Shown: positions 54,301 to 62,915 of the stretch, piece by piece | Layout: the number at the start of each line of letters is the position of its first letter | Position numbering within the stretch: position 1 is the first letter of the stretch | Origin: JBBSJZ01 sp041739875 | Lineage (GTDB): Bacteria > Planctomycetota > Planctomycetia > Pirellulales > Pirellulaceae | Length of the DNA: 64,000 nucleotides | Assembly: GCA_041739875.1 (NCBI GenBank) | Contig: JBGSNA010000228.1 | Coordinates: 26,524-90,523, forward strand | Direction of reading: 5' to 3' | The notes under the pieces: model-generated | The model's input: only the letters and a program-made list of their open reading frames with translations | Databases searched by the model: none | Told to the model about the DNA's origin: nothing | Program-made: the position numbers and the translations under genes

Positions 54301-54628
54301 GCTGGATGTTCACAACACCGATCACCCGATCATGCGAAACATTGAATCGCTTCAACTGTACGACGAAAGCTATTGGCGGTTAACGGGAGAAACCAAGGAC
54401 GTCACGCTGTTTGCATCCAGTGTAGAAGATGGTGAGTCACAGCCTCAAATGTGGGCGTACGAGTGTTCCGCTGGACGAGTTTTTGTGAGCATTCCCGGAC
54501 ATTATAGCTGGACATTCGACGATCCCATTTTTCGAACGATTCTATTGCGCGGGATGGCCTGGACTGCGAAGCAACCGATTGATCGATTCAACGAACTCGT
54601 CCCACTCGGTGCGAGAATTGCAAAATAA
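51317..54628 (+). CDS. Exported propeller/cytochrome c/ThuA fusion
   Basis: 1,103 residues from ATG 51317, which begins a signal peptide (VQTSLFFHLHVVLLTAIVGSA). A GTG start at 51182 would precede it with 45 residues lacking signal features. A PVC-type beta-propeller (about 30-390, GVGTANYANAY-like motifs, GRHPKHNP) leads to a middle region and a cytochrome c domain with CFKCH (about 720) and GPNIGPDLSNLIHRDY. The C-terminal 230 residues are ThuA-like (VLIAGTKDHGPGEHDY, KRGGGAVYIHWAVNG, DHPIMRNIESL), a glutamine-amidotransferase-like fold linked to sugar utilisation. It is the first gene of the plus-strand PL6/esterase cluster. Likely a periplasmic sugar-oxidising complex. Confidence 0.9.
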   Translation: MRVQTSLFFHLHVVLLTAIVGSAQHVDNPPAIQMLVPGFDVYEIPVELTNVNNVRFRSDGKLVTLGYNGDVHLLSDTDDDGIEDQATLFWKNEGSIRGPIGMLVTPDNYARGQGVFVPSKGKVSLVVDTDGDDKADDEVVVATGWDEIPQNVDATGIAMDQDGSIYFGLGTANYANAYLVDDAGVAKYDLKSDRGTVQKVSPDFTTRETVCTGIRFPIAFAFNEHGDLFCAEQEGATWLPNGNPFDELLHITPNRHYGFPPRHPKHNPGVIDEPSVFDYAPQHQSTCGMVFNGGSDSSPVFGPKWWAGNAIVCGESRGKIWRTQLVKTEAGYVASNQLIACLQMLTIDACVATNGDLLVACHSGPPDWGTGPTGIGKLYRIRMTNAASARPVASWANTNREIQVAFDQPLDASMLRGIVDRIVVQYGEYVRAGDRFESLVPPYEVVKRQLATPRSTLAVHGISLSADRRNVLVQTDPMLANSHYSISIPYALAHDVSTTDAVQNEQSIDLDLSLGGVETTFVRHEVNGEARRLWSGWLPHMNWQVSDELTQHSSTHDELRSLLRSGGNITLKSRLDLKDVLRPKVQPGATLDYEWPEETVTLIARSTQPVSLENEGVRVEATRTETGVFEARMMVESHLAESFELTMRVNAEENSVPDWSLAASTNEDARLRALPLRRFGLPWSSKVDADSSIAKSEKVAELEGGNWGKGRRIFHSEMASCFKCHAMQGVGPNIGPDLSNLIHRDYASVLRDIQNPSFAINPDYLGQSVLLIDGRVLTGTLQTRDGELYLGDADGKVSSVARNEIESIKSAEMSVMPKGLDEKLTAAQMRDLMTYLLTPPPHMPLDSPIDAPPVRTRAEVAAVLQGSSSLPSKLDEISVVLIAGTKDHGPGEHDYPAWQIQWAQLIGAAEEVNVELGWDFPSDDQLTSASVLVFFQKGDWNDQRQQKMDAFFKRGGGAVYIHWAVNGNDRVSDFSKRIGLASKGGSIGYRHGALSLDVHNTDHPIMRNIESLQLYDESYWRLTGETKDVTLFASSVEDGESQPQMWAYECSAGRVFVSIPGHYSWTFDDPIFRTILLRGMAWTAKQPIDRFNELVPLGARIAK

Positions 54629-54709
54629 TGTTTCCCGCGAGGACATGCGTATGTCCGTCTATCCTAATTTGACGACACAAAAGACTGCCCCGAACATAAA
54701 AGCGATTGT

Positions 54710-56008
54710 ATGAATGCACTGCGAGTCCTTTATCTCGCAATTCTGTTGACGGCACCAATTTTGGCAACGGAAATTCCAGTTGCCAATGAAGTGGAGCTAC
54801 AACATGCCATGACCGTTGCCAAGCCTGGTGATTCTCTCGTGCTCAGCAATGGTGAATGGCGAGACATCAATGTCGTTTTCTTGGGCAAAGGGACTGAGAC
54901 AGCGCCGATTGTTCTGCGTGCACAGACACCAGGAGAAGTCGTGTTCACGGGCACGAGTACCTTCAAAATTGGTGGGGAATATCTTGTCGTTGAAGGCCTG
55001 GTATTTAACGATCCGGATCCAACGATCAGCGACTTGATTCAGTTTCGTAAGGACTCCAAACAGCTCGCGAAGCATTGTCGAATGACGCAATGTGCCATCG
55101 CCAGCACGCGAAAGTCCAACGAATCCGCTGAGAGTCGCTGGGTGGGCTTATATGGCGAAGGTCACCGAGTGGATCACTCGACGTTTGAAGGCAAGTCGGG
55201 AAAAGGAACGACGTTCGTCGTGTGGCTTGGCGATAAAAATGTTGGCGGGCATTCTATCGACCATAACTACTTCGGTCCGCGTGAAAAGCTTGGTAAGAAT
55301 GGCGGCGAAACGATCCGCATTGGTGACAGTAAAACGTCGATGTTACAAGCAAACTGTGTCGTTGAAAGCAACCTTTTTGAAAAGTGCAACGGTGAGGTTG
55401 AATGCATCTCGAATAAGTCTTGCGGAAATGTATACCGCGACAATACGTTTCTCCAAGTCAGTGGCACGTTAACTCTCCGACATGGGAATGCTTGCCTTGT
55501 CGAAAACAATCGCTTTCTTGGTGACGGAGCCAATGGAACGGGCGGCATACGCGTGATCGGTGAAGACCATGTCGTGCGGGGCAATTACTTGGAGCGACTC
55601 ACGGGCGATGATGCAAGGTCGGCGATCACACTGATGATGGGAATTCCGAACTCGCCTGCGGAGCGATACTTCCAAGTGAAACGTGCAAGAATCGAGAACA
55701 ATACGATTGTCAACTGTGAACACTCGATCCTGATTGGCCTCAGTGACGACAAGAACGCGTCGCTGCCACCGATCGATACTGCGTTTGTCGGCAACCAGAT
55801 TTCTACTCCAAAGCACGCGGTGATTGAGGCCCGATGTGACTTGGAAGGGATTACGTGGACCGACAACCAAGTTCTAGGGAAGACATTGGGGATCACGGAC
55901 ATTCCAGCGGGCATCACCGTGCTCGCTCCGTCCCATGCCAGCGAACTTGAAATCAAACCGCCCAAGCCGTTTTCCAGAGAATCAGTTGGCACCGCTTGGC
56001 GAAAATAA
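54710..56008 (+). CDS. Polysaccharide lyase family 6 (chondroitinase B/alginate lyase type)
   Basis: 432 residues: a signal peptide (about 1-19) and then the right-handed parallel beta-helix typical of PL6. Residues known in chondroitinase B are all present with a constant offset: Ca2+ ligands Glu229 and Glu231 (CNGEVECI), catalytic Lys236 (SNKSCGN) and Arg257 (TLRHGN). The GGETIRIG motif precedes them. It should cleave uronic acid-containing polysaccharides such as alginate or dermatan/chondroitin by beta-elimination in the periplasm or outside. It lies 81 bases after the propeller/cytochrome/ThuA gene and 88 before an esterase gene. Confidence 0.93.
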   Translation: MNALRVLYLAILLTAPILATEIPVANEVELQHAMTVAKPGDSLVLSNGEWRDINVVFLGKGTETAPIVLRAQTPGEVVFTGTSTFKIGGEYLVVEGLVFNDPDPTISDLIQFRKDSKQLAKHCRMTQCAIASTRKSNESAESRWVGLYGEGHRVDHSTFEGKSGKGTTFVVWLGDKNVGGHSIDHNYFGPREKLGKNGGETIRIGDSKTSMLQANCVVESNLFEKCNGEVECISNKSCGNVYRDNTFLQVSGTLTLRHGNACLVENNRFLGDGANGTGGIRVIGEDHVVRGNYLERLTGDDARSAITLMMGIPNSPAERYFQVKRARIENNTIVNCEHSILIGLSDDKNASLPPIDTAFVGNQISTPKHAVIEARCDLEGITWTDNQVLGKTLGITDIPAGITVLAPSHASELEIKPPKPFSRESVGTAWRK

Positions 56009-56096
56009 AACTCGCTTGTTGCAGTTTGATGAAGTCGGATGCATTACAATCAGCTCACGGATCACTACTTCGATTTCCCACCCTGGTGTCTTTCTG

Positions 56097-57104
56097 ATGC
56101 AAAATCTATCATCAAAGTATCTATGTCTTTGCGGCTTGTTGGCTGCGATCTGGGTTGTTCAGGGGGCAATGGCCCAAGAGAATCCGGCCGCGGCGAAGGA
56201 GAAGACCGCGAAGACCAAAAAGGCAACGCCCGCGTTACCTCCTCCGACCATGGCAGACGTTCCCTACGGCGAGCACACACGAAACGTGCTCGATTTTTGG
56301 AAAGCTGAATCAAAGACACCAACGCCGCTACTGTTCTACATTCACGGCGGAGGTTGGATGGCGGGCGACAAGGCGAGAGTCGACAGTCTGACGAAATACC
56401 TTGATGCTGGGGTTTCGGTCGTCTCGATCAATTATCGCTATGTTTCCCAGGCTCACGACTCAGGCGTTCAGCCGCCCGTGAAAGCGTCGCTTCATGACGC
56501 AGCGCGAGCGTTGCAATTCGTTCGCAGCAAAGCCAACGAGTGGAACATCGACAAGACGCGCATTGGCGCGTCCGGCGGATCCGCTGGCGCTTGCTCAAGT
56601 CTATGGCTTGCGTTTCATGATGACATGGCGGAGCCAAACAGCGACGATCCCATCGCACGCGAATCCACTCGGCTGATGTGTGCGGCGGTCAACGGCGCTC
56701 AAACGACGCTCGATCCAGCTCAAATGAAGGAGTGGACGCCGAACAGTCGCTATGGAAGTCACGCATTTGGAATCTTCAAAGCGGATGCCCCCAAAAAACA
56801 CACTCAAGACTTCGAGGCGTTCCTGGCACGACGTGGTGAGATTGCTGAGTGGATTGCAGAGTATTCACCGTATGCACTCGTCACATCCGATGATTCGCCC
56901 GTTTACTTGTTCTACACCGCTCCACCGGCGTTAGGGCAAGACCAAAAGGACCCTACTCACACATCAAACTTTGGCGTCAAGCTTCAAGAGCGTCTTGATG
57001 AAGTGGGTGTGCCGTGCGAATTGGTGTACCCGAATGCACCGGAGGTGTCGCACCAGAACGCTGCGGAATATCTGATTGACAAACTCACTGAGAAAACCAA
57101 GTAG
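56097..57104 (+). CDS. Exported alpha/beta hydrolase (HSL/BD-FAE-type esterase)
   Basis: 335 residues from ATG 56097, which starts a signal peptide (about 1-26, LCLCGLLAAIWVVQGAMA). A longer frame to 55935 overlaps the lyase gene. The oxyanion motif is FYIHGGGWMAGD (His83-Gly86), and the nucleophile is Ser162 in GASGGSAG. The fold matches carboxylesterases of the bacterial HSL or BD-FAE type that act on glycan side chains. It follows the PL6 lyase and may remove acetyl or feruloyl groups, but the specificity is not visible. Confidence 0.88.
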   Translation: MQNLSSKYLCLCGLLAAIWVVQGAMAQENPAAAKEKTAKTKKATPALPPPTMADVPYGEHTRNVLDFWKAESKTPTPLLFYIHGGGWMAGDKARVDSLTKYLDAGVSVVSINYRYVSQAHDSGVQPPVKASLHDAARALQFVRSKANEWNIDKTRIGASGGSAGACSSLWLAFHDDMAEPNSDDPIARESTRLMCAAVNGAQTTLDPAQMKEWTPNSRYGSHAFGIFKADAPKKHTQDFEAFLARRGEIAEWIAEYSPYALVTSDDSPVYLFYTAPPALGQDQKDPTHTSNFGVKLQERLDEVGVPCELVYPNAPEVSHQNAAEYLIDKLTEKTK

Positions 57105-57157
57105 ACTCCCTTGGTCACAACGTATTTGCCAGGTCCGTCTATCTCGAGAGTTCTCAA

Positions 57158-58033
57158 ATGAATCGTTATGCACATTGTTTCGTTCTAGCGTTCATATTGG
57201 TCCTTGCATCATTGCCGATGCCTCTGCGTGCGGAGACGCCCGGTTCTACGTTTGTCGACATTTTGCAGCCGGAGAATCTTGTCGCTTGGTGTATCGTCCC
57301 GTTTGACGCGGCGAAACGTGGACCGGAAGAACGCGCCGTCATGCTGAAGGAACTCGGGCTGCATCGTTGTGCTTACGATTGGCGAGAAGAGCATGTTGCT
57401 TCATTCGAGCAAGAGATCTTGGCGTACCAGAAACATGGGATTGAGTTCTTCGCTTTTTGGGGAGTCCACGACGCCGCGTTTGCACTGTTTGAGAAATACG
57501 ATTTGCACCCACAAATCTGGATGACACTGAGCGAGCCTCGGGGGACACAGCCGGGTACTTCGAACGACGCGAAGGTTGAACTGGCGGCGAAACTGTTGAT
57601 TCCATTGGCTGAGCGAACCAAAGCGATAGGATGTCAACTCGGTTTGTACAATCACGGTGGCTGGGGCGGTGAGCCCGACAACATGGTCGCAGTCTGCGAG
57701 CGGCTGGCTGAGCTTGGCCATAGCAACGTGGGCATTGTCTATAACTTTCATCATGGACATGAACATATCGACGATTGGGAGAACTCTTTTGCAAAGATGC
57801 AGCCTTACCTTTTGTGCGTTAACCTCAACGGCATGAACGCGAGCGGTGAGCCGAAGATTCTGGGTATAGGCAAGGGCATGCACGAGCGAGAGATGATTCG
57901 AAACGTCATTGCGAGTAAGTATCGTGGTGCCATCGGAATTATCGATCATCGAAACGAATTGGACGCAAAAGAGTCGCTGCAGGAGAACCTGGGCGGTCTA
58001 AACCAACTTCGAGCGGAAATTTCAGGTCGATAA
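57158..58033 (+). CDS. Exported TIM-barrel protein (sugar phosphate isomerase/epimerase-like)
   Basis: 291 residues with a signal peptide (about 1-25). The TIM-barrel strands of the xylose isomerase-like superfamily are visible: GLHRCAYDWREEH, EFFAFWGVHDAA, QLGLYNHGGWGGEPDN, VGIVYNFHHGHEHID, LLCVNLNGM and GAIGIIDHRN. The His/Glu/Asp residues of the family are present, so metal-dependent sugar isomerisation is likely. Export of this fold is a planctomycete habit. It lies 53 bases after the esterase gene, in the same plus-strand cluster. Confidence 0.85.
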   Translation: MNRYAHCFVLAFILVLASLPMPLRAETPGSTFVDILQPENLVAWCIVPFDAAKRGPEERAVMLKELGLHRCAYDWREEHVASFEQEILAYQKHGIEFFAFWGVHDAAFALFEKYDLHPQIWMTLSEPRGTQPGTSNDAKVELAAKLLIPLAERTKAIGCQLGLYNHGGWGGEPDNMVAVCERLAELGHSNVGIVYNFHHGHEHIDDWENSFAKMQPYLLCVNLNGMNASGEPKILGIGKGMHEREMIRNVIASKYRGAIGIIDHRNELDAKESLQENLGGLNQLRAEISGR

Positions 58034-58114
58034 TCTGGTGCCTTTCGCAGCAATGTGGTGCGATATCCATTAAGCTGGGGTTTCTCGCCTCAGCCCACGG
58101 AGCCAGGAACGACC

Positions 58115-61100
58115 GTGCTCGAACGTCCCACCCAATCGCTTTCACGCACCGCCTTGCTTGGAAGTATCACAATTACCGTCATTGCGCTCGTTGGAGCGAG
58201 CTCGCTCGTGAACGCGAACGAGTCGGACCAAAATCCGATCAATCACGAACAACTCGTGTTTTTCGAAAGCAAGGTTCGACCACTGCTGCTTGAGCACTGC
58301 ATCTCATGCCACGGTTCAGAAAAGCAAGAAGGCGGCTTGCGGCTTGATTCGCGTGCGAACGTGCTCGCCGGCGGTGAATCGGGTGAAGCCGTCGTGCCCG
58401 GCGACTCGACCGCCAGTCTGCTGATTTCCGCCGTGCGATACGAGGATTACGAAATGCCGCCCAAGGGCAAGTTGCCTGACGCGAGCATCGAGGTTCTAGA
58501 GAAATGGATCGTTGCGGGCGCAGCCTGGCCGAATGGTGACGGTGAGCCGACGACAAGAAGCGGGAAGGGTGGAAAGTCGTTCAGCGACGAGGATCGGAAG
58601 TGGTGGGCGATCCAGCCCTTACAACAAGTGGCTGCACCGGAGATAGACGGCGAGCTGGGAAACTGGCCGCGTGGCGACATCGATCGATTCATCGCCAATC
58701 GTTTGAACGAGAATTCGCTTTTGCCTTCACCGGAAGCTGATCGACGAACCTTGATACGGCGACTGTATTTTGACCTGGTGGGGCTGCCGCCAAGTCCAAT
58801 CGAGATCGATGCGTTTCTTTCGGACGAACGCGGTGACGCGTACAAGCAACTTGTCGATCGATTGCTCGACAGCCCGGAGTACGGTGAACGCTGGGCGCGC
58901 CACTGGCTTGACCTCGTTCGCTACGCGGACTCCGACGGCTATCGTATCGATCACTATCGCCCAACCGCGTGGCGTTACCGAGACTATGTGATCGCCAGCT
59001 TCAATGATGACAAGCCGTACGATCAATTCGTGCGGGAACAGATCGCTGGGGACGAACTTTATCCCGGGGATCCCGAGGCACTCGTCGCGACGGGATTTCT
59101 CCGGCATGGTATTTACGAATACAACAATCGCGATGCGTCGGGCCAGTGGGATATCATCCTCAACGAGATCACCGATACCACCGGCGACGTGTTCCTTGGC
59201 CTTGGAATGCAGTGCGCTCGATGCCATGACCACAAGTTCGACCCGATTCTGCAGAAAGACTACTTCAAGCTGAGGGCTTACTTCGAAGCGATATCGTGGC
59301 GCGATGACCTGGATGCAGCGACCGCTGCCGAACGGACTGAGTACGAAAAAGCCAACAAGGCGTGGCTCGATGCGACGGCAGAAATTCGGGCTGAGATTGA
59401 TGCGATCGAGGAACCCGCGCGAGCTTCAGCACAGAACAAGGCAATCGTGATTTTCCCTCCGGATATCCAAGCCATGATTGCTAAAGATCGCGAGGCTCGT
59501 TCCCCGCGAGAGCAGCAGCTCGTGGAGCTCGCTTGGCGACAAGTGGATTTTGAGTACACGCGTCTCGATGATAAAATTAAGGGTGACAAGAAAGATCGTT
59601 TGCTTGAGTTGCGTCGCGATCTTGCCAAGTTCGACTCGAAACGCCCCCAGCCGCTGCCGGCTGTTCTCGCCGTAACGGATGTAGGCAGTGAATCGCCGCC
59701 AACGATCATTCCTAAAAAACGTACGGAGGTGACACCAGGCGTTTTGGCTTTGTTGGATCCGGAGGGCGTTCAAGGCATCGTAACAAACGCGGCCGTTCCT
59801 CCAGAAAATTCAACGGGACGTCGCAGTGAACTGGCGCGTTGGTTAACGAATCCAGAAAACCCATTGACCACACGAGTCATCGTTAATCGCATTTGGCAAT
59901 ACCACTTTGGTCGGCCGCTCACCGCGAACGCGAGTGACTTTGGCTATCTCGGCGGTCCACCATCGCATAGCCGATTGCTCGACTGGCTCACGTCCGAGTT
60001 CGTGCAAGGCGGTTGGAGACTGAAGCCGTTGCATCGAATGATTGTCACGTCTGCGACTTATCGGCAAGCTTCGCGTCATCCAAATTTTGAGAACCAACAA
60101 ACGATTGATCCCGAGAACACTTGGTACTGGCATCACAATACGCGTCGCTTGGACGCGGAGCAAATTCGTGACTCAATTTTCGCGGTGACAGCTCGACTCG
60201 ATGCGCGGCGCGGCGGCGAAGGGACATTGCCCGACGCTCCACGCCGTTCGATTTATTCGCGTGTGATGCGAAACAATCGTGATCCGCTGCTCGATGCCTT
60301 TGACTTGCCGCTATTTTTCAATAGCACGTCGACACGCGACACAACAACGACGCCCATTCAATCGCTGTTGCTGATCAACAGCCCCGAAATGCTCAGCCAC
60401 GCTCGCTCGCTTGCGAAACGAGCGAGCGAAGCATCGCCAGGCTCTTCGACAGACGACGAGACAGCGACTCAAATCTCGAACCTTTGGCAACTCGCGACTG
60501 GACGTGGGCCATCGGAACATGAACTGGAAAACGCTCGGCATTTCCTCCAAACACAGGCCGATTACCTTACGAACGAGCGAGAATCAACGGCACTTGCGCA
60601 AGCGGAAACCGGTCAGATGCCGTATCGCGATGGACAATCGGTACTCGTGAGTGAGGAAAATAAATCAGCCCAGTTCGTCACGAAGAACACTGAGTCTTTA
60701 CCCAGCGGCGACTTGACGGTGGAAGCGTTCTTCCAAATCCGCTCGGTCTATGACTCCGGTGCTGTTCGCACGATCGCATCATCGTACGATGCCAACGGCA
60801 AGAAGCCTGGATGGTCATTTGGAGTCACTGGCAAAGGATCTCGACGCAAGCCGCAAACGCTTGTGATGCAAATGTTTGGGCCGGCGATTGGCAAGGCAGA
60901 TGGAAACGAATCTGGCGCAATCATTGAGGCGGCGTTGTTCTCCGACCAGCACATCGAATTGAACAAGCCTTATTATGCTGCGGCCACCGTTCACATGAGC
61001 CAAGACGGTAAGCCGGGCGATGTGACGTTCTACTTGAAGGACTTGTCGAACGACGACCAACCTCTCGATACCGTTACGCTCGAGCACTCGATCGTGACTC

Positions 61101-61444
61101 TCGGAAATGCAAATGCGAACGAAGCGAGTACAAAGAAGCTGAGTATTGCTGGGACTGTGTCGGGCTCAAGCAGTGTATTTGATGGGCTGATTGATGATGT
61201 GCGACTGTCTCGAGGAAAGCTGGATGTCGGACAATTGCTCTTCAACAACGAATCGCCCCAAGACACCACGGTGGGCTATTGGAAGTTCGAGTCGGATCCC
61301 GGATTACTGCGTGACAGCAGCGACCTTGGACTGGATCTCAATTCGGACGGCAAGAAAGCTGTGTACGTTGAACCGTCGGAACAAGCCTTCGTGGATCTTT
61401 GTCACGTGCTGCTGAATTCCAATTCGTTTTTGTATGTGTATTGA
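58115..61444 (+). CDS. PSD1 protein: cytochrome/DUF1549/DUF1553 with inserted LamG domain
   Basis: About 1,109 residues. The start is GTG 58115 with AGGA 6 bases upstream; the earlier GTG 58055 lacks a comparable site. A signal helix (about 13-30) is followed by the planctomycete cytochrome domain with CISCH. DUF1549 (about 170-340) has HWLDLVRYADSDGYR and the second haem motif CARCH. DUF1553 (about 560-820) has VNRIWQYHFGR and GGWRLKPLHRMIVTSATYRQ. A LamG-like domain (about 860-1080) is inserted before the terminal FVDLCHVLLNSNSFLYVY. It is coupled in the cluster to the DUF1501 gene 55 bases downstream. Likely periplasmic, with an uncertain role in glycan or cell-surface chemistry. Confidence 0.92.
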   Translation: MLERPTQSLSRTALLGSITITVIALVGASSLVNANESDQNPINHEQLVFFESKVRPLLLEHCISCHGSEKQEGGLRLDSRANVLAGGESGEAVVPGDSTASLLISAVRYEDYEMPPKGKLPDASIEVLEKWIVAGAAWPNGDGEPTTRSGKGGKSFSDEDRKWWAIQPLQQVAAPEIDGELGNWPRGDIDRFIANRLNENSLLPSPEADRRTLIRRLYFDLVGLPPSPIEIDAFLSDERGDAYKQLVDRLLDSPEYGERWARHWLDLVRYADSDGYRIDHYRPTAWRYRDYVIASFNDDKPYDQFVREQIAGDELYPGDPEALVATGFLRHGIYEYNNRDASGQWDIILNEITDTTGDVFLGLGMQCARCHDHKFDPILQKDYFKLRAYFEAISWRDDLDAATAAERTEYEKANKAWLDATAEIRAEIDAIEEPARASAQNKAIVIFPPDIQAMIAKDREARSPREQQLVELAWRQVDFEYTRLDDKIKGDKKDRLLELRRDLAKFDSKRPQPLPAVLAVTDVGSESPPTIIPKKRTEVTPGVLALLDPEGVQGIVTNAAVPPENSTGRRSELARWLTNPENPLTTRVIVNRIWQYHFGRPLTANASDFGYLGGPPSHSRLLDWLTSEFVQGGWRLKPLHRMIVTSATYRQASRHPNFENQQTIDPENTWYWHHNTRRLDAEQIRDSIFAVTARLDARRGGEGTLPDAPRRSIYSRVMRNNRDPLLDAFDLPLFFNSTSTRDTTTTPIQSLLLINSPEMLSHARSLAKRASEASPGSSTDDETATQISNLWQLATGRGPSEHELENARHFLQTQADYLTNERESTALAQAETGQMPYRDGQSVLVSEENKSAQFVTKNTESLPSGDLTVEAFFQIRSVYDSGAVRTIASSYDANGKKPGWSFGVTGKGSRRKPQTLVMQMFGPAIGKADGNESGAIIEAALFSDQHIELNKPYYAAATVHMSQDGKPGDVTFYLKDLSNDDQPLDTVTLEHSIVTLGNANANEASTKKLSIAGTVSGSSSVFDGLIDDVRLSRGKLDVGQLLFNNESPQDTTVGYWKFESDPGLLRDSSDLGLDLNSDGKKAVYVEPSEQAFVDLCHVLLNSNSFLYVY

Positions 61445-61499
61445 GTGACCGCACGTTGCGAGAGATTCACGCAACGCCACCTGAGGAAGCGCCGCAAAC

Positions 61500-62915
61500 A
61501 TGAGCAACATGAAGACACCGCACATCCGACTTGCTCGATCACGACGAGAGTTTCTGTTTGAATCGGGCGCTGGATTCGGATCGCTGGCGCTGGCGGGGCT
61601 TTGGGGGAATCAGTCCACGGCGGCGAGCGGTCTACCCAATTTGCATCACCGACCGACCGCGAAACGTTGCATCTTTTTGTTCATGGAAGGTGGACCGAGC
61701 CATATCGATACCTTTGATCCCAAGCCGCTTTTGAATGAGCTTGCCGGCCAATCGATGCCTGAGAGTTTCGGAGAAGTCATCACCGCGATGGGTGAATCGC
61801 GGTCGCCCTTGCTTGAGTGCAAACGCAAATGGTCCCAACACGGTGAATCTGGATTATGGGTATCGGACTGGCTACCCGAGACTGCGAAGTGCATCGACGA
61901 CATCGCCGTGATCCGATCGTGTTGGTCGGATGGCATTAACCATTCGGCAGGTGTCTGCCAAATGAACACTTGCTCGATCGTTGGAGGACGTCCGTCACTA
62001 GGCAGCTGGGTGACTTATGGGCTAGGAAGCGAAAACGATAATTTGCCAGCGTACTTGGTGATGCAGGACAATCGTTCTTCGGTCGTGAATGGTCCGCGAA
62101 ATTGGGGCGCCGGGTTCATGCCCGCTCTGTATCAAGGTATCCAACTGAATGAGGGCAACCAACCGATTCCGAATCTCAACACACCCGAAGGCGTCAGCGC
62201 ACGTCAGCAACTTGCAAAGTTAGCGCTGCTCGGTGAAATCAATCAGGGTGAGGCAATCCAACATCCGGAACAGAGCGAATTGGAAGCCCGCATTGCAAGT
62301 TATGAACTCGCCTTTCGCATGCAAGCAAACGCACCCGAAGCAGTCGACTTAGGCAGTGAAAGCGAGTTGACGGAGCGGATGTACGGCATCGACGACAAAG
62401 AGACGGCTGATTTTGGTCGCATGTGCCTACTGAGTCGACGTATGGTTGAACGTGGCGTGCGATTTGTCCAGCTCTATCATGGAGCCGGAAGCAAGTGGGA
62501 TGCTCACTCGGGAATTGAAAAGAACCACTCGTCACTCTGCAAAGCGATGGATAAACCGGTCGCTGGCTTACTGATGGATCTGAAACAGCGAGGCATGCTG
62601 GATGAGACGCTCGTTGTGTGGGGCGGTGAGTTCGGTCGTACGCCCATGTCCGAGAAGGGAAATGGCCGCGATCACAATCCGACCGGATTCACCATGTGGA
62701 TGGCTGGCGGTGGAATTCGTGGTGGACAAACCATCGGTGCCACCGATGAACTGGGGCTCCGAGCCGTCGAAGACCGCATGCACGTCCATGATCTTCACGC
62801 GAGCATTCTGCATTTGATGGGGCTTGATAACATGTCACTGACGTATAAGTACAAAGGACGACCAGAACGGCCAACGGTAAACGAAGGCCGCTTCAACCCG
62901 AAACTGGTTTCATAG
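61500..62915 (+). CDS. DUF1501 protein, Tat-exported
   Basis: 471 residues. The N-terminus carries a twin-arginine signal (SRREFLFESGAGFGSLALAG), so export is folded. DUF1501 is an alkaline phosphatase/sulfatase-like fold found almost always with PSD1 (DUF1549/DUF1553) proteins. CIFLFMEGGPSHIDTFDPKP and GEFGRTPMSEKGNGRDHNPTGF are its typical motifs. Partner of the PSD1 protein upstream; the biochemical activity of the pair is unknown. Its stop overlaps the stop of the convergent membrane-protein gene by 6 bases. Confidence 0.93.
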   Translation: MSNMKTPHIRLARSRREFLFESGAGFGSLALAGLWGNQSTAASGLPNLHHRPTAKRCIFLFMEGGPSHIDTFDPKPLLNELAGQSMPESFGEVITAMGESRSPLLECKRKWSQHGESGLWVSDWLPETAKCIDDIAVIRSCWSDGINHSAGVCQMNTCSIVGGRPSLGSWVTYGLGSENDNLPAYLVMQDNRSSVVNGPRNWGAGFMPALYQGIQLNEGNQPIPNLNTPEGVSARQQLAKLALLGEINQGEAIQHPEQSELEARIASYELAFRMQANAPEAVDLGSESELTERMYGIDDKETADFGRMCLLSRRMVERGVRFVQLYHGAGSKWDAHSGIEKNHSSLCKAMDKPVAGLLMDLKQRGMLDETLVVWGGEFGRTPMSEKGNGRDHNPTGFTMWMAGGGIRGGQTIGATDELGLRAVEDRMHVHDLHASILHLMGLDNMSLTYKYKGRPERPTVNEGRFNPKLVS

